From positions 188,659 through 252,658 of the forward strand of contig NZ_LMSG01000012.1 of assembly GCF_001428335.1 (NCBI RefSeq): a stretch of 64,000 nucleotides of DNA, in the 5' to 3' direction. Origin of the DNA: Arthrobacter sp. Soil762 (lineage in GTDB: Bacteria > Actinomycetota > Actinomycetes > Actinomycetales > Micrococcaceae). Under the pieces are notes generated by a model. That model had not been told where the DNA came from and searched no databases. It was given only the letters and a program-made list of their open reading frames with translations. Positions within the stretch are counted from its first letter, which is position 1. Each line of letters opens with the position of its first letter. Made by a program: the position numbers and the translations under genes. Positions 35,696 through 46,115 of this stretch are shown piece by piece.

Positions 35696-37615
35696 ATGGG
35701 ACGTTCATCAATCAGGCGCCACCGCATCCTGGCTCTGTCGCTCGCCGCAGCAGTCGGCACCCTGGCCTTCGCCAGTTCGCCGGTCTTCGCCACCCCCGAA
35801 GACGGCGACGGCACGGCAGCCGGGCCGGCCGCCGTCCAAGGCACTGCGGTGCACGACGTGGCCGCCGGAGAGGCTTACACGAAGTTCATCGTCGAATTCA
35901 AGGAGACCACGGCGAACGCCACCCCGAACGGCCGCGCCAATGCCTGGGGCACAGCAGCCAAGTCACAGGGCGTGAAGGTGCAGGAACTCCGCACCCTGGC
36001 CACCGGCGGAACGCTGATCGAGGCGGACAGGGCCCTGTCCGGGCAGGCTGCCGAAGACTTCATGGCCGAAATTGCGGCGTCCGGGTCGGTCGAGTACGTG
36101 GAACCTGACGCCCGCATGACGGTGGCTCTCACGCCCAACGACCCACGCTATGGCGAGCAATGGGATTTCACTGGCACCAACGGCATGCGGGTCCCCGGGG
36201 CTTGGGACGTTGCCACCGGCACCGGCGTGACAGTGGCCGTGATCGACACCGGAATCACGGCCCATCCGGACCTCGACGTGAATGTGCTGCCGGGCTACGA
36301 CTTCGTCTCCGACGCCACGGCAGCGCGTGACGGCAACGGACGGGACGCGAATGCGCAGGACCAGGGCGACTGGTACACCGCCGGCGAGTGCGGCCAGTCG
36401 ACAGCCGGCAACAGCTCTTGGCACGGCACGCACGTCGCCGGCACCGTTGCAGCCGTGACCGGCAATGCCACCGGCGTGGCGGGCGTCGCACCCAACGCCA
36501 AAGTGGTGCCGGTACGCGTCCTGGCCAAATGCGGCGGGTCACTGTCCGACATTGCCGATGCGATTATCTGGTCAGCCGGCGGCACCGTCCCGAGCATCCC
36601 GGCCAACGCCAATCCCGCCACGGTCATCAACATGAGCCTGGGCGGGTCCGGTGCCTGCGGCAGCACGTACCAGGCAGCCATCAACTCCGCAGTTTCGCGG
36701 GGGGCCACCGTGGTGGTGGCGGCCGGCAACAGCAACCAGGATGCTTCCGGATTCCGCCCGGCCAACTGCAACAGCGTTGTGAGCGTGGCCGCCAGCAACC
36801 CGAGCGGCAGCCTCTCCTACTACTCCAACTACGGCTCCACGGTTGACCTGACCGCACCCGGCGGCGACGTCCGCGTAGCAGGCGGCGGAATCCTCTCCAC
36901 TATCAACACCGGTACCTCCACACCGGGCTCCGCCGGCTACGCCAGCTACCAGGGAACGTCCATGGCAGCTCCGCACGTGGCCGGGCTGGCCGCACTCATG
37001 AAGTCCAAAACGTCCACGCTTACCCCGGCCCAGGTTGAGTCCACGCTCAAGCAGGGAACCCGGGCAATGCCGGGCGGCTGCACCACGGGCTGCGGCACAG
37101 GGCTTTCGGACGCCACCAAGACCATGGGCCTGCTGGGCGGGGTCACTCCCCCGCCGTCCGGCAACCTGCTGCTGAACCCGGGCTTCGAATCGGGCGCAGC
37201 CTCCTGGACCTCTGACCACGCCGACACGTTCGAGATCGGAACGAATGCCAGGACCGGTTCCGGCTTCGCCGGCCTCAACGGCTGGGGCCAGGCAACGTCC
37301 TACATGCTCGACCAGGCGTTTGCAGTCCCGTCCACGGTGGCCACCGCGTCACTGTCCTTCTACCTGAAGGTGCAGTCGGACGAGACCACATCCAGCGCGG
37401 CCTATGACACCCTGAGGGTTCAGGCGGTCAGCAACGGTGTGACCACCACGCTGGCCACTTACTCCAATCTCAACGAGTCCGCCGGCTATCTGCAGAAGCA
37501 GCTGGACCTCTCCGCCTACAAGGGCAAGAGCGTGACCCTGCGCTTCCTGGGTGTTGAGGACTCGTCGCTGGGGACGTACTTCTACCTCGACGACACAGCG
37601 GTGACCACCTCTTAG
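35696..37615 (+). CDS. secreted subtilisin-like (S8) serine protease
   Basis: A 639-residue exported protease. A signal peptide (basic start, then ILALSLAAAVGTLAFASSPVFA) leads to an I9-type propeptide (about residues 60-142, ending SVEYVEPDARM). The catalytic domain carries Asp184 in VAVIDTGITAHPDL, His243 in WHGTHVAGTVAA, oxyanion Asn345 in AAGNSN and Ser422 in GTSMAAPHVAGLAAL. After a proline linker, residues ~490-639 form a carbohydrate-binding-like jelly-roll module starting NLLLNPGFESGAASW. Start ATG 35696 gives the natural signal peptide; the frame is open upstream. Role: extracellular protein degradation. A terminator follows. Confidence 0.95.
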   Translation: MGRSSIRRHRILALSLAAAVGTLAFASSPVFATPEDGDGTAAGPAAVQGTAVHDVAAGEAYTKFIVEFKETTANATPNGRANAWGTAAKSQGVKVQELRTLATGGTLIEADRALSGQAAEDFMAEIAASGSVEYVEPDARMTVALTPNDPRYGEQWDFTGTNGMRVPGAWDVATGTGVTVAVIDTGITAHPDLDVNVLPGYDFVSDATAARDGNGRDANAQDQGDWYTAGECGQSTAGNSSWHGTHVAGTVAAVTGNATGVAGVAPNAKVVPVRVLAKCGGSLSDIADAIIWSAGGTVPSIPANANPATVINMSLGGSGACGSTYQAAINSAVSRGATVVVAAGNSNQDASGFRPANCNSVVSVAASNPSGSLSYYSNYGSTVDLTAPGGDVRVAGGGILSTINTGTSTPGSAGYASYQGTSMAAPHVAGLAALMKSKTSTLTPAQVESTLKQGTRAMPGGCTTGCGTGLSDATKTMGLLGGVTPPPSGNLLLNPGFESGAASWTSDHADTFEIGTNARTGSGFAGLNGWGQATSYMLDQAFAVPSTVATASLSFYLKVQSDETTSSAAYDTLRVQAVSNGVTTTLATYSNLNESAGYLQKQLDLSAYKGKSVTLRFLGVEDSSLGTYFYLDDTAVTTS

Positions 37616-37635
37616 CCTCGGGGCCGCACGAATCC

Positions 37636-37675
37636 GGGACCGCCGGCCACGCCTTGCAGCGCGGCCGGCGGTTCC
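37636..37675. terminator. terminator between the protease gene and the ABC exporter gene
   Basis: Arms 37636-37648 and 37663-37675 pair over 13 bp with one G-U wobble and a 14-nt loop, 21 nt past the protease stop. It can serve both convergent genes. Confidence 0.75.
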
Positions 37676-37709
37676 TGCGTGGAGTGGGTGACCCTACGCC
37701 CTGACGTCG

Positions 37710-39569
37710 TCAGACGCCCTCGGCCTCCTCCACGGTCAGCTGGGATTCGAACATCCTGAAGTAGCGGCCTCGCAGCGCCACCAGTTCCTTGTGGGTGCCC
37801 TGTTCCACAATCCGCCCGTCCTCGAGCATGTAGACAATGTCGGCCTTCTCAATGGTGGCAAGCCGGTGGCTGATGGCAATGATGGTGCTGCTGCGGTCCG
37901 CGAAAAGCCGGGTGAAGATCCGGTGCTCGGCCAGTGCGTCGATGGCGGACGTCGGCTCGTCCATGACCATGAAGGTGGCATTGCGGTAGAAATTCCGGGC
38001 CATCGCGAGCCGCTGCCACTGGCCGCCGGAGAGCCCGCTCCCCTTCCGCCCGCGCGGATCCTCCATCCAGTTGCTGACGTAGTTGTCCAGGCCGTTGGGC
38101 AGCTTGTTGATGAACTCCAACGCTTCGGCGTCGCTGGCTGCCTGGCGGATCCGTTCGTCGTCACGGGGCGGGTCCACGTCGCCAAAGCGGATGTTGTCGG
38201 CAGCTGTGGCGAATTCGTACTTGAGAAATTCCTGGCTCAGGACGGCCAGGTGGCGGTGCCAGGACTTAACGTCGACGGCGGCGAGGTCGACGCCGTCGAG
38301 CATTACCTGCCCGGAATCCGGGCGGTAGAGGCCGGCGAGGATCCGGATCAGCGTGGACTTCCCCGCCCCGTTCTCACCTACGAGGGCGATGTGCTGGCCT
38401 TCGCGGATGGTCATGCTGATGCCGCGGATCACCTCGGTGTCGCTGCCCGTGTAAGTGAAGCGGATGTCCTGCAGTTCCACGGTTTTGGGCGCCTGGAGCA
38501 GCGGCGGCGAATGGTCCGAATGCACCGGCATTGCCATGAACAGCTCGTAGTCCTTGAGGTTGGCGAGATCCTCGTCGATCGAGCTGAGGGAGGACACCAG
38601 GCTGTTGGCTGTGGACAGTGCGCGGCTGACGATCTGCTGGACATAGAGGAACTGGCCAACGGGCTGGGCGCGGGCGATGATCTGGCCCACCACCCAGATC
38701 AGGGAGATCACCTCGGCGCCGTACTGCAAGGCGTCGGCGGCGAGCTGCTTGGGAATGTAGCGCTTCTGGAAGTCCAGGCGGCGCCGCTCATCAGCATCGC
38801 GCAGCCGGGAGCGGAGGTCCATCAGGTAGCCCACGATCCCGTACAGGCGCATTTCGGCGATGTGCTGCGGTCGGAGCAGGTTGGTCTCGATCATCCGCCG
38901 TTGCCGGCGGGAGTCCACCTGCGTGTTCCAGTGCGCGATCTGCTCGCGTGAGAGCTTGAACTGCAGGTAGACGCTGGGCACAATCGCCACCAGGACAATC
39001 ACGGCGATCCACCAGCTGACCAGCAGCAGGGCACCCACGGCCAGGATCACGGAGACCAGCTGGGTGAAGATGGCCGCGATCCTGTCCAGCACGCGGGCAT
39101 AGGAATCGGAAAACCGTTTGGCCCGGTCGTAGAGGTCCACGGTTTGCTTATCGTCATAGCGCCAGAACTCCAGCGCCAGGAAGCGCTCGTACATCTGGTC
39201 GCCCACGATGGCGCCCACCTTGAAGCTCATAAGCTGCTGGATGTAGCGGTCCACGCTGCTGAAGCCGCCCCAGAAGAGCCCCAGGGCAGCCGTGATGATG
39301 ACGTACACAATGGCCTGTTGGCCTGCTGCGGAATCACCGGCGTAGGCGGCCGCCAGCGCTGTGGTGGTCAGCGCTGCGAAGTACGTGGTCACCAAAGGCA
39401 GCGTCGCCGAAATGAGCGAACCGACTACTTTCATTACGACGGCGGCTGGCGAGGCCCGGAAGCTGACCCGCAGCACCTGCGCCACGGCCCCGGCGTAGGG
39501 CCGCAGCGCCAACCGCCGCTGAGGGTCCTTTTTTGGGTTCAGTTCGGCGGGATGGCGTGGTTGGGACAT
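37710..39569 (-). CDS. ABC transporter with fused membrane and ATPase domains (half-exporter)
   Basis: A 619-residue ABC exporter half-subunit. The membrane domain (about residues 40-345) has six hydrophobic segments including VVMKVVGSLISATLPLVTTYFAAL and IAVIVLVAIVPSVYLQF. The ATPase domain has GENGAGKSTLIRILAGLY, signature GLSGGQWQRLAMARNF, Walker B FMVMDEPTSAIDA and the H-loop AISHRLATI. Substrate is unknown; lipids, peptides or drugs are typical of the class. ATG 39569 is preceded by TAGGCT at 6 nt and also by a GGAG sequence. The adjacent guaB has its own regulation. Confidence 0.92.
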   Translation of the reverse strand: MSQPRHPAELNPKKDPQRRLALRPYAGAVAQVLRVSFRASPAAVVMKVVGSLISATLPLVTTYFAALTTTALAAAYAGDSAAGQQAIVYVIITAALGLFWGGFSSVDRYIQQLMSFKVGAIVGDQMYERFLALEFWRYDDKQTVDLYDRAKRFSDSYARVLDRIAAIFTQLVSVILAVGALLLVSWWIAVIVLVAIVPSVYLQFKLSREQIAHWNTQVDSRRQRRMIETNLLRPQHIAEMRLYGIVGYLMDLRSRLRDADERRRLDFQKRYIPKQLAADALQYGAEVISLIWVVGQIIARAQPVGQFLYVQQIVSRALSTANSLVSSLSSIDEDLANLKDYELFMAMPVHSDHSPPLLQAPKTVELQDIRFTYTGSDTEVIRGISMTIREGQHIALVGENGAGKSTLIRILAGLYRPDSGQVMLDGVDLAAVDVKSWHRHLAVLSQEFLKYEFATAADNIRFGDVDPPRDDERIRQAASDAEALEFINKLPNGLDNYVSNWMEDPRGRKGSGLSGGQWQRLAMARNFYRNATFMVMDEPTSAIDALAEHRIFTRLFADRSSTIIAISHRLATIEKADIVYMLEDGRIVEQGTHKELVALRGRYFRMFESQLTVEEAEGV

Positions 39570-39593
39570 GGCTCCAGCCTAGTTCCCACCGGC

Positions 39594-39651
39594 GGGCCCA
39601 CGCCGGCAGGGTTCCCTGGCCGAGCTTGCGAGGTGAGGGTGCCGGTGGGGA
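39594..39651 (-). repeat. structured 3' element downstream of guaB (copy 1)
   Basis: A 58-nt sequence starting right after the guaB stop codon (39652-39654). On the guaB transcript CCCAC-CGGCA near the stop pairs with TGCCG-GC-GTGGG at the far end (GC bulged), and CCCT pairs with AGGG inside. A near-identical copy follows groEL, with compensatory changes in the outer stem. It probably works as a terminator or 3' stabiliser, or belongs to an interspersed REP-like family. Confidence 0.75.
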
Positions 39652-41253
<1,602 letters not shown>

Positions 41254-41274
41254 TTAGTACATTCGAGTGCCTCA

Positions 41275-41312
41275 TGCGCGGTCACCGCGCAGAAAGCTTT
41301 GAGTAAATATTA
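41275..41312 (-). promoter_or_regulatory. guaB leader: -10 box TAATAT and palindrome TGCGCGGTCACCGCGCA
   Basis: On the minus strand TAATAT (41312-41307) resembles a -10 box, giving a leader of about 140 nt. A perfect palindrome with 7-bp arms (41275-41291) follows just downstream of the expected start, where a repressor or an RNA hairpin could act on guaB. Confidence 0.45.
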
Positions 41313-41385
41313 GAACCTCCACGCCGATCCCCCTATTCCGGGAGCACATTGTGAGCAACGGCACCCAATAACCGAAAGCCGCGTG

Positions 41386-43467
41386 TCAGTTCCAGCCCGT
41401 CGCCGCCAGCAGCCGCTCCTCAAACATGGGAATCATGCTTTCCACATACGTCCGGCTCAGGTGGTTGTCGTCCTTGTACACGTAGACGTTGCCTACCACG
41501 GCCGGGCAGATGCCGCCGGCGCAGATGAAATCGCTCAGGTCCATCAGGTGCAGCCCGTCCACCTTCCCGCGGTAACTCTCCAGCGGTGACGGCTCCACCA
41601 AAGATTCGTTCAGCGGCGGGTTGCACGCCGGGGCGTCCGCACTGTGGCGCTGGACGCACTCGGGCATGTTGATGGTGAAGCGCGGGTTGTCCCGGATGCC
41701 CAGGATCTCGATGCCGGCATCGGCGATGGGCTGGATGCCTTCGAGGTAGGCCGGCACGTCGGTCTCGAACGGGGCTTCCTCATGGGTCAGGGTGGCCACG
41801 GTGAAGACGGCATCGGGCCGGTGTTCGAGCACGTACGCTGCGCTGGCCCGGTTGTAGGCGTTGCATTCGGCAGTCCGGGTCTCGGATTCGGCGCCGAACC
41901 GGCAGGCCGGCATCAGCAGGGTGACCAGCTCCCAGCCGCGGGCTTCCGCGATGGGTGCCAAGGCGGCCAGATACTGCTGGGCATGGGAATCGCCCAGCAC
42001 AACGATCCGTTTGGTGGGTTCGCCTTCAGGGAGCGCCTGCCGGCAGCCCTCAAGGACAGGGTCCCCGGTGGCATTCGCTCCCGCACAGGCCTGGTGGATT
42101 CCGGCCCAGTCGTTGTCCAGGGCGGTGGGCCCAGGAATGATCCTGCCCTGCGGTGCCGGTGATCCGGCGTTACCCGGGGTCAGCAGGGCCGCTCCCGGCG
42201 TCAGCTCGCGGGGCTGGGCGGCGGTGGCAGCTTCCTCCGCGGTGAGGCTCGTCTGCAAGACTGCCACGGGTCCGGCCAGCAGGGCGCAGCAGGCAACCAC
42301 GACGACGGCGGTGCGCCAGGTGCGCACCTGCGGCCAGCGCCATTCCCGGAGGGGTTTTTCCACAAAGCTGGTGGTGAGGACGGCCAGGACCACCGACGCG
42401 GCGATGATCGCGGCGCCCTGGATGAGGGTGGGTGCCTCAACGCCGGTAGCGGCCAGCGCAAGCACCAGGACGGGCCAGTGCCACAAATAGAGCGCGTAGG
42501 AGTTGTCCCCCAGGGAAACCAGCGGCTTCCAGCTCAGGAGGCGGTCCACACCAAACCGGCTCCCGCTCTGCCCGGCCACAATGATCGCCGCGGCAGCCAG
42601 CGTGGGCCACAGTGCCACGAATCCGGGGAACGCCCGGTCCACGGTCAGTAACAGACCGCACGAGACCATGGCCACGAGGCCCGCCCAGCCGAGCACCACC
42701 CGCAGGAGTTTCCCGGGTTTCAGGTGCGGCAGGCCAAGTGCCAGCAGCGAGCCCAGCGCGAATTCCCAAAGCCGCGTCCGGGTGTCGAAGTAGGCGTAGG
42801 CCTGGTTTGTGGCCGTCTGGTCAATCGAGAACGCGAGCGAGGCAATGAGGATACCGGCGAACGCGGCTGCCACTACGGCGCGGTAGCTGGCGTTGAAGCG
42901 GTGCCGGAGGAGCCGCCACACAACAGCGGAAGCGGCGAAGACGAGAGGCCACAGGATGAAGACCTGTCCTTGGATGGACAGGGACCAGAAGTGCTGCAGG
43001 GGGCTCGCCGCGGCGTGGTCCTGGGCGTAGTAGTCCACGGCGGTGTCCGCCAGCAGCCAGTTCTGCCGGTACAGCAGCGCCGCCCAGGCCTGGTCCAGGA
43101 TGACGGGCCAGCGGCCTTGCGGGAGGACCAGCCAGGTGCCTGCCAGGACCCCGAGGATCACCACGACGGCGGCCGGCAGCAGCCGCTTGAAGAGGTGCAG
43201 CCAGTGCCGCAGGAGATTGAGGGAGGTGCCGGCCTCCACCTTCCGGACGAAGGACAGCGTCAGCAGGAAGGCCGAGATCAGGAGGAAGATATCCACCCCG
43301 CCGGACACCCGGCCAAGCCACACATGGTAGGTCACTACCATCAGGACGGCGAGCGCGCGGAGGCCTTGGACTTCGGGACGGAAGGTCGGTTTCCGGGCAG
43401 GCTTCCGCTCGCCGGTATTTGCGTCCAGCGCAGTGCACGGGGCAGCCTCGGCTGGTGCACTGGACAC
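41386..43467 (-). CDS. membrane acyltransferase (AT3) with C-terminal SGNH domain
   Basis: A 693-residue OafA/YrhL-type protein that transfers acetyl or acyl groups to cell-surface glycans. Residues ~30-380 are the 10-helix acyltransferase-3 domain, with the essential histidine His48 in VVTYHVW and the following GGVDIFLLISAFLLTLSFVRK. One more helix leads to an extracytoplasmic SGNH esterase/transferase domain: IVVLGDSHAQQYLA (Ser494) and KDDNHLS (Asp667, His669). GTG 43467 follows GGAGAGG at 6 nt; a much longer frame to 44256 overlaps the divergent DUF389 gene and is rejected. The substrate glycan is unknown. Confidence 0.9.
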   Translation of the reverse strand: MSSAPAEAAPCTALDANTGERKPARKPTFRPEVQGLRALAVLMVVTYHVWLGRVSGGVDIFLLISAFLLTLSFVRKVEAGTSLNLLRHWLHLFKRLLPAAVVVILGVLAGTWLVLPQGRWPVILDQAWAALLYRQNWLLADTAVDYYAQDHAAASPLQHFWSLSIQGQVFILWPLVFAASAVVWRLLRHRFNASYRAVVAAAFAGILIASLAFSIDQTATNQAYAYFDTRTRLWEFALGSLLALGLPHLKPGKLLRVVLGWAGLVAMVSCGLLLTVDRAFPGFVALWPTLAAAAIIVAGQSGSRFGVDRLLSWKPLVSLGDNSYALYLWHWPVLVLALAATGVEAPTLIQGAAIIAASVVLAVLTTSFVEKPLREWRWPQVRTWRTAVVVVACCALLAGPVAVLQTSLTAEEAATAAQPRELTPGAALLTPGNAGSPAPQGRIIPGPTALDNDWAGIHQACAGANATGDPVLEGCRQALPEGEPTKRIVVLGDSHAQQYLAALAPIAEARGWELVTLLMPACRFGAESETRTAECNAYNRASAAYVLEHRPDAVFTVATLTHEEAPFETDVPAYLEGIQPIADAGIEILGIRDNPRFTINMPECVQRHSADAPACNPPLNESLVEPSPLESYRGKVDGLHLMDLSDFICAGGICPAVVGNVYVYKDDNHLSRTYVESMIPMFEERLLAATGWN

Positions 43468-43576
43468 AGAGGACCTCTCCAAGCGGGTAAGCAAAGCATC
43501 AAGCCTACGGAGCCGCACGGCGGATGGCCAATCAACGGCCGCCGTCGAGCCCCGTCGGAGCCTGCCACAAACTATG

Positions 43577-43591
43577 CTGGCCACAGGCCAG
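43577..43591. promoter_or_regulatory. palindrome CTGGCC-ACA-GGCCAG before the DUF389 ribosome site
   Basis: A perfect 15-nt palindrome ends one base before the Shine-Dalgarno GAAGGGAG (43593-43600). As RNA it would form a hairpin next to the ribosome site; as DNA it could be an operator. Confidence 0.35.
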
Positions 43592-43605
43592 CGAAGGGAG
43601 AGCAT

Positions 43606-44574
43606 GTGATTGTCCAGCTGCGGATCTGTGTGCCCCGTGAACTGTCGGCAGTGACGTTGGACGCTTGCAAGGAGCACACGGGAACCGCCGAGGTAGCGCT
43701 CTTCCCGGGAGCATCCGTGTCGCCGCGGGGCGATGTCATCGACGTCCAGGTTGCCAGGGAAGCGGTGGAGGAACTGCTTGAGAAACTCCACGTCCTGAAG
43801 GCGCAGGAGGTGGGATCCATTGCCATCTCCATGCCGGAACTCGTCCTGTCCCGGCGCTCGGACAAAGCGGAGGCTTCTGCCCCCGGAGACGGCGCAGACG
43901 CCTTGATCTGGGACGAGGTCACCCGCCAGACGGGCCAGGACTCCCGGCTCACGTGGAGCTACCTTGCCTTCCTGATACTGGCCACACAGCTCGCCGCCAT
44001 CGGCATCGTGACGAATTCCACCATTGCCATCGTGGGGGCGATGGCCGTGGGGCCGGAATTCGGCCCCCTGGCGGCGCTGGCAGTGGCCTTGGCCCGGCGC
44101 CAGTGGGCACTCGGCCGGCGTGCTGCCCTGGCGCTTGGTGTGGGATTCCCGCTGGCCATGCTTCTGGCGGCCTTGACCACGTGGGTCTCCGCGGCACTGG
44201 GCCTCTTCGCGGACAACACCCTGGACACAGGGTCTGCGGTGGAGTTCATTTACCACCCGGGACCGTACTCACTGATCGTGGCTGTGCTGGCGGGGGCCGC
44301 CGGAATGCTCTCGGTGATCAGCCGGCGTTCGGCCGCGCTCATCGGTGTCTTCATCTCGGTGACCACGGTGCCGGCGGCAGGATTCGTCGCGGTGGCGCTG
44401 GTCCTCGGCGAATACCAGAAAGCTGCGGGTTCGGCGCTGCAGCTGCTGCTCAACCTGGTGGGGATTGTGGCCGCTGCCGTGGCCGTACTTGTCTTCTACC
44501 GGTTGGTCTCCAGCCGGCTGCCGGAGGGCACGGCGCGCCAGCTCAGGTGGAAGATGCGGCGGACGCGCGGCTGA
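43606..44574 (+). CDS. DUF389 membrane protein
   Basis: A 322-residue protein with a soluble N-terminal domain (residues ~1-110, VIVQLRICVPRELSAVTLDACKEHTGTAEVALFPGAS) and five or six membrane helices from residue ~117 on. The helix pair contains TNSTIAIVGAMAVGPEFGPLAALAVALARRQ, the DUF389 core. Function is not known; the family includes TIGR00341-type hydrophobic proteins. GTG 43606 lies 5 nt after GAAGGGAG (an out-of-frame ATG overlaps it). It diverges from the acyltransferase gene, and its last 32 nt overlap the convergent monooxygenase gene. Confidence 0.88.
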   Translation: MIVQLRICVPRELSAVTLDACKEHTGTAEVALFPGASVSPRGDVIDVQVAREAVEELLEKLHVLKAQEVGSIAISMPELVLSRRSDKAEASAPGDGADALIWDEVTRQTGQDSRLTWSYLAFLILATQLAAIGIVTNSTIAIVGAMAVGPEFGPLAALAVALARRQWALGRRAALALGVGFPLAMLLAALTTWVSAALGLFADNTLDTGSAVEFIYHPGPYSLIVAVLAGAAGMLSVISRRSAALIGVFISVTTVPAAGFVAVALVLGEYQKAAGSALQLLLNLVGIVAAAVAVLVFYRLVSSRLPEGTARQLRWKMRRTRG

Positions 44575-45649
44575 CGGAAACCGGGATTCGTCCGGCCAGG
44601 TAGCGCGCATCGCGGCTGGCACCCACAAGGGTGGCCGAAAATGCGGAGTACATAAATTCCTGTCCAAGGAAGAACAGCCCGGGTGAGTCCAGCGCGACGC
44701 CGCGTTCCTGTCGGGGCAACCCGCCGCCGTCGAGCATTGCCGGATCGATCCAGCCGAAATCATCCCTGAAGCCCGTGCACCAGATCACGTTGGAGACCTC
44801 CAGCCGGGTCCCGTCCGCGAGCACCGGCAGCCCGTTCTCCACCCCGGCAATCCGCGGCACAAGCCGGACGCCTGCGGCGACCAGGTCCTTGGACCTGGTC
44901 CGCATAAGGGGCGCGGCGTGCGCCTTGAATGTGGGTGCCGCTTTGCGCCCGATAAGTGTGTTCAGGGTCAGAACGTGGAGCCCTAGGAAACGCAACACCG
45001 GCAGGAAGTACCGGGCCGCTGTCCGGCCGTGCTTCACTGGAATCTCGCCTCCCGGTTTGCCCGCCACGAACGTCGGATGCGTCCGGCAGACCTCGAATCC
45101 GATCTCCGCTCCCGAGTTCCCCAGCCCGACCACCAGGACCGGACCGTCCTGCAGCTGCCGGGGGTTCCGGTACTGGCTGGAATGCAGCTGGACGACGGCG
45201 GGGCTCAGCTCCGCGGCGAAGCCGGGCACCTTGGGTGCCTGGCTGCAGCCGGTGGCGACGACGACGTTGTGCGCCTCCCAGCGTTGACCGTTGGAGGCGG
45301 CGACGTAGCGGCCCTCCTCCCGCCACAGCCGGTTGACCCGGACCCCGTGGAGGACAGGCAGGTCGAATCGCTCCGCGTAGCCTTCGAGGTACCCGGCCAC
45401 GTCGTCTTTCGTGGGGAAGGCCAGCGGATCCGCCGGGAAAGGGGCGCCCGGGAGTCCGTCGTACTTGGCGGGAGTAAACACACGAAGCGAATCCCAGCGC
45501 TGGCGCCAGGCGTCTCCCGCCCGGGGGTTGGCATCCAGGATCAGGAACTTCCGTTGTTGTTCGTTCAGGTAATAGCCCATGGCAAGGCCGGCTTGGCCGC
45601 CGCCGATGATCATCGTGTCCAGCATGCCGGTCACATCGTTGTGGTTCAT
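44543..45649 (-). CDS. flavin-containing monooxygenase / NAD(P)/FAD-dependent oxidoreductase
   Basis: A 368-residue class B flavoprotein of the YUC/FMO-like type. It has the FAD motif MIIGGGQAGLAMGYYL at the N-terminus, the NADPH motif VLVVGLGNSGAEIGFEV in the middle and the ATGCSQAPKVPGF linker. The C-terminal NVIWCTGFRDDFGWID block matches the conserved ATG-containing motif of these enzymes. ATG 45649 follows AAGGAG at 7 nt; the frame is open upstream. It shares one base with the stop of a small membrane-protein gene (TGATG), so the two are coupled. The substrate is unknown. Confidence 0.88.
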   Translation of the reverse strand: MNHNDVTGMLDTMIIGGGQAGLAMGYYLNEQQRKFLILDANPRAGDAWRQRWDSLRVFTPAKYDGLPGAPFPADPLAFPTKDDVAGYLEGYAERFDLPVLHGVRVNRLWREEGRYVAASNGQRWEAHNVVVATGCSQAPKVPGFAAELSPAVVQLHSSQYRNPRQLQDGPVLVVGLGNSGAEIGFEVCRTHPTFVAGKPGGEIPVKHGRTAARYFLPVLRFLGLHVLTLNTLIGRKAAPTFKAHAAPLMRTRSKDLVAAGVRLVPRIAGVENGLPVLADGTRLEVSNVIWCTGFRDDFGWIDPAMLDGGGLPRQERGVALDSPGLFFLGQEFMYSAFSATLVGASRDARYLAGRIPVSVSRASAASST

Positions 45650-46005
45650 CACTGCGCTCCTTTTTGACTGATGTAGATTTCTGCGGCTGAACCCTCCACG
45701 GGACCTGCCGTCCGTCCGGCCGTCGTGCCGCCGTCGGCTTCGCGTCCTGTCTCCCTGTAGCGCCACCACCAGGCCAGCATCAGGGCGGATGCCAGGACGT
45801 AGGCCAGGTGCAGTGCCCAGATGGGGCCGGCGGGCAGGTTGAAGACATAGATGGAGTGAACGGCATTGGCCACATTGCTCAGGACCAGGTTCCCCAGGCT
45901 GTACGAGGCGAGGTCACGCGTGCGGGCCGCTTTCACCAGCATCGGCAGCATTCCCAAAGCAAACAGCACCGTCGAAAGGGTGCCGGCAAGGACTGGAAGG
46001 TTCAT
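45649..46005 (-). CDS. small PQ-loop/SemiSWEET-like membrane protein
   Basis: A 118-residue protein with three membrane helices: LAGTLSTVLFALGMLPMLVKA, LGNLVLSNVANAVHSIYVF and WALHLAYVLASALMLAWWW. This is the SemiSWEET/PQ-loop size and layout, although the PQ pair reads LPML. A charged ~35-residue tail follows. It could be a sugar/vitamin channel subunit. The gene's stop overlaps the monooxygenase start (TGATG), so the pair is co-translated. Family assignment is tentative. Confidence 0.6.
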   Translation of the reverse strand: MNLPVLAGTLSTVLFALGMLPMLVKAARTRDLASYSLGNLVLSNVANAVHSIYVFNLPAGPIWALHLAYVLASALMLAWWWRYRETGREADGGTTAGRTAGPVEGSAAEIYISQKGAQ

Positions 46006-46115
46006 GCTTTGAGGCTATGGCCGCGCCCCTGGTGGCCGCGTCGGCCGAATCATGCAACTTCAGTCACGGCGCGGCTGGGTAATTCTATGTAGTCAGAACG
46101 GTCCTATGTTGTCCG

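Noticed and set aside
42724..43605. Upstream extension of the DUF389 frame to 616 residues
   Set aside because: The added part is antisense to the acyltransferase core; GTG 43606 with GAAGGGAG gives the natural protein.
43468..44256. Extension of the acyltransferase frame to 956 residues
   Set aside because: The extension overlaps the DUF389 gene on the other strand and lacks family similarity; GTG 43467 has a strong ribosome site and begins just before the first conserved part.
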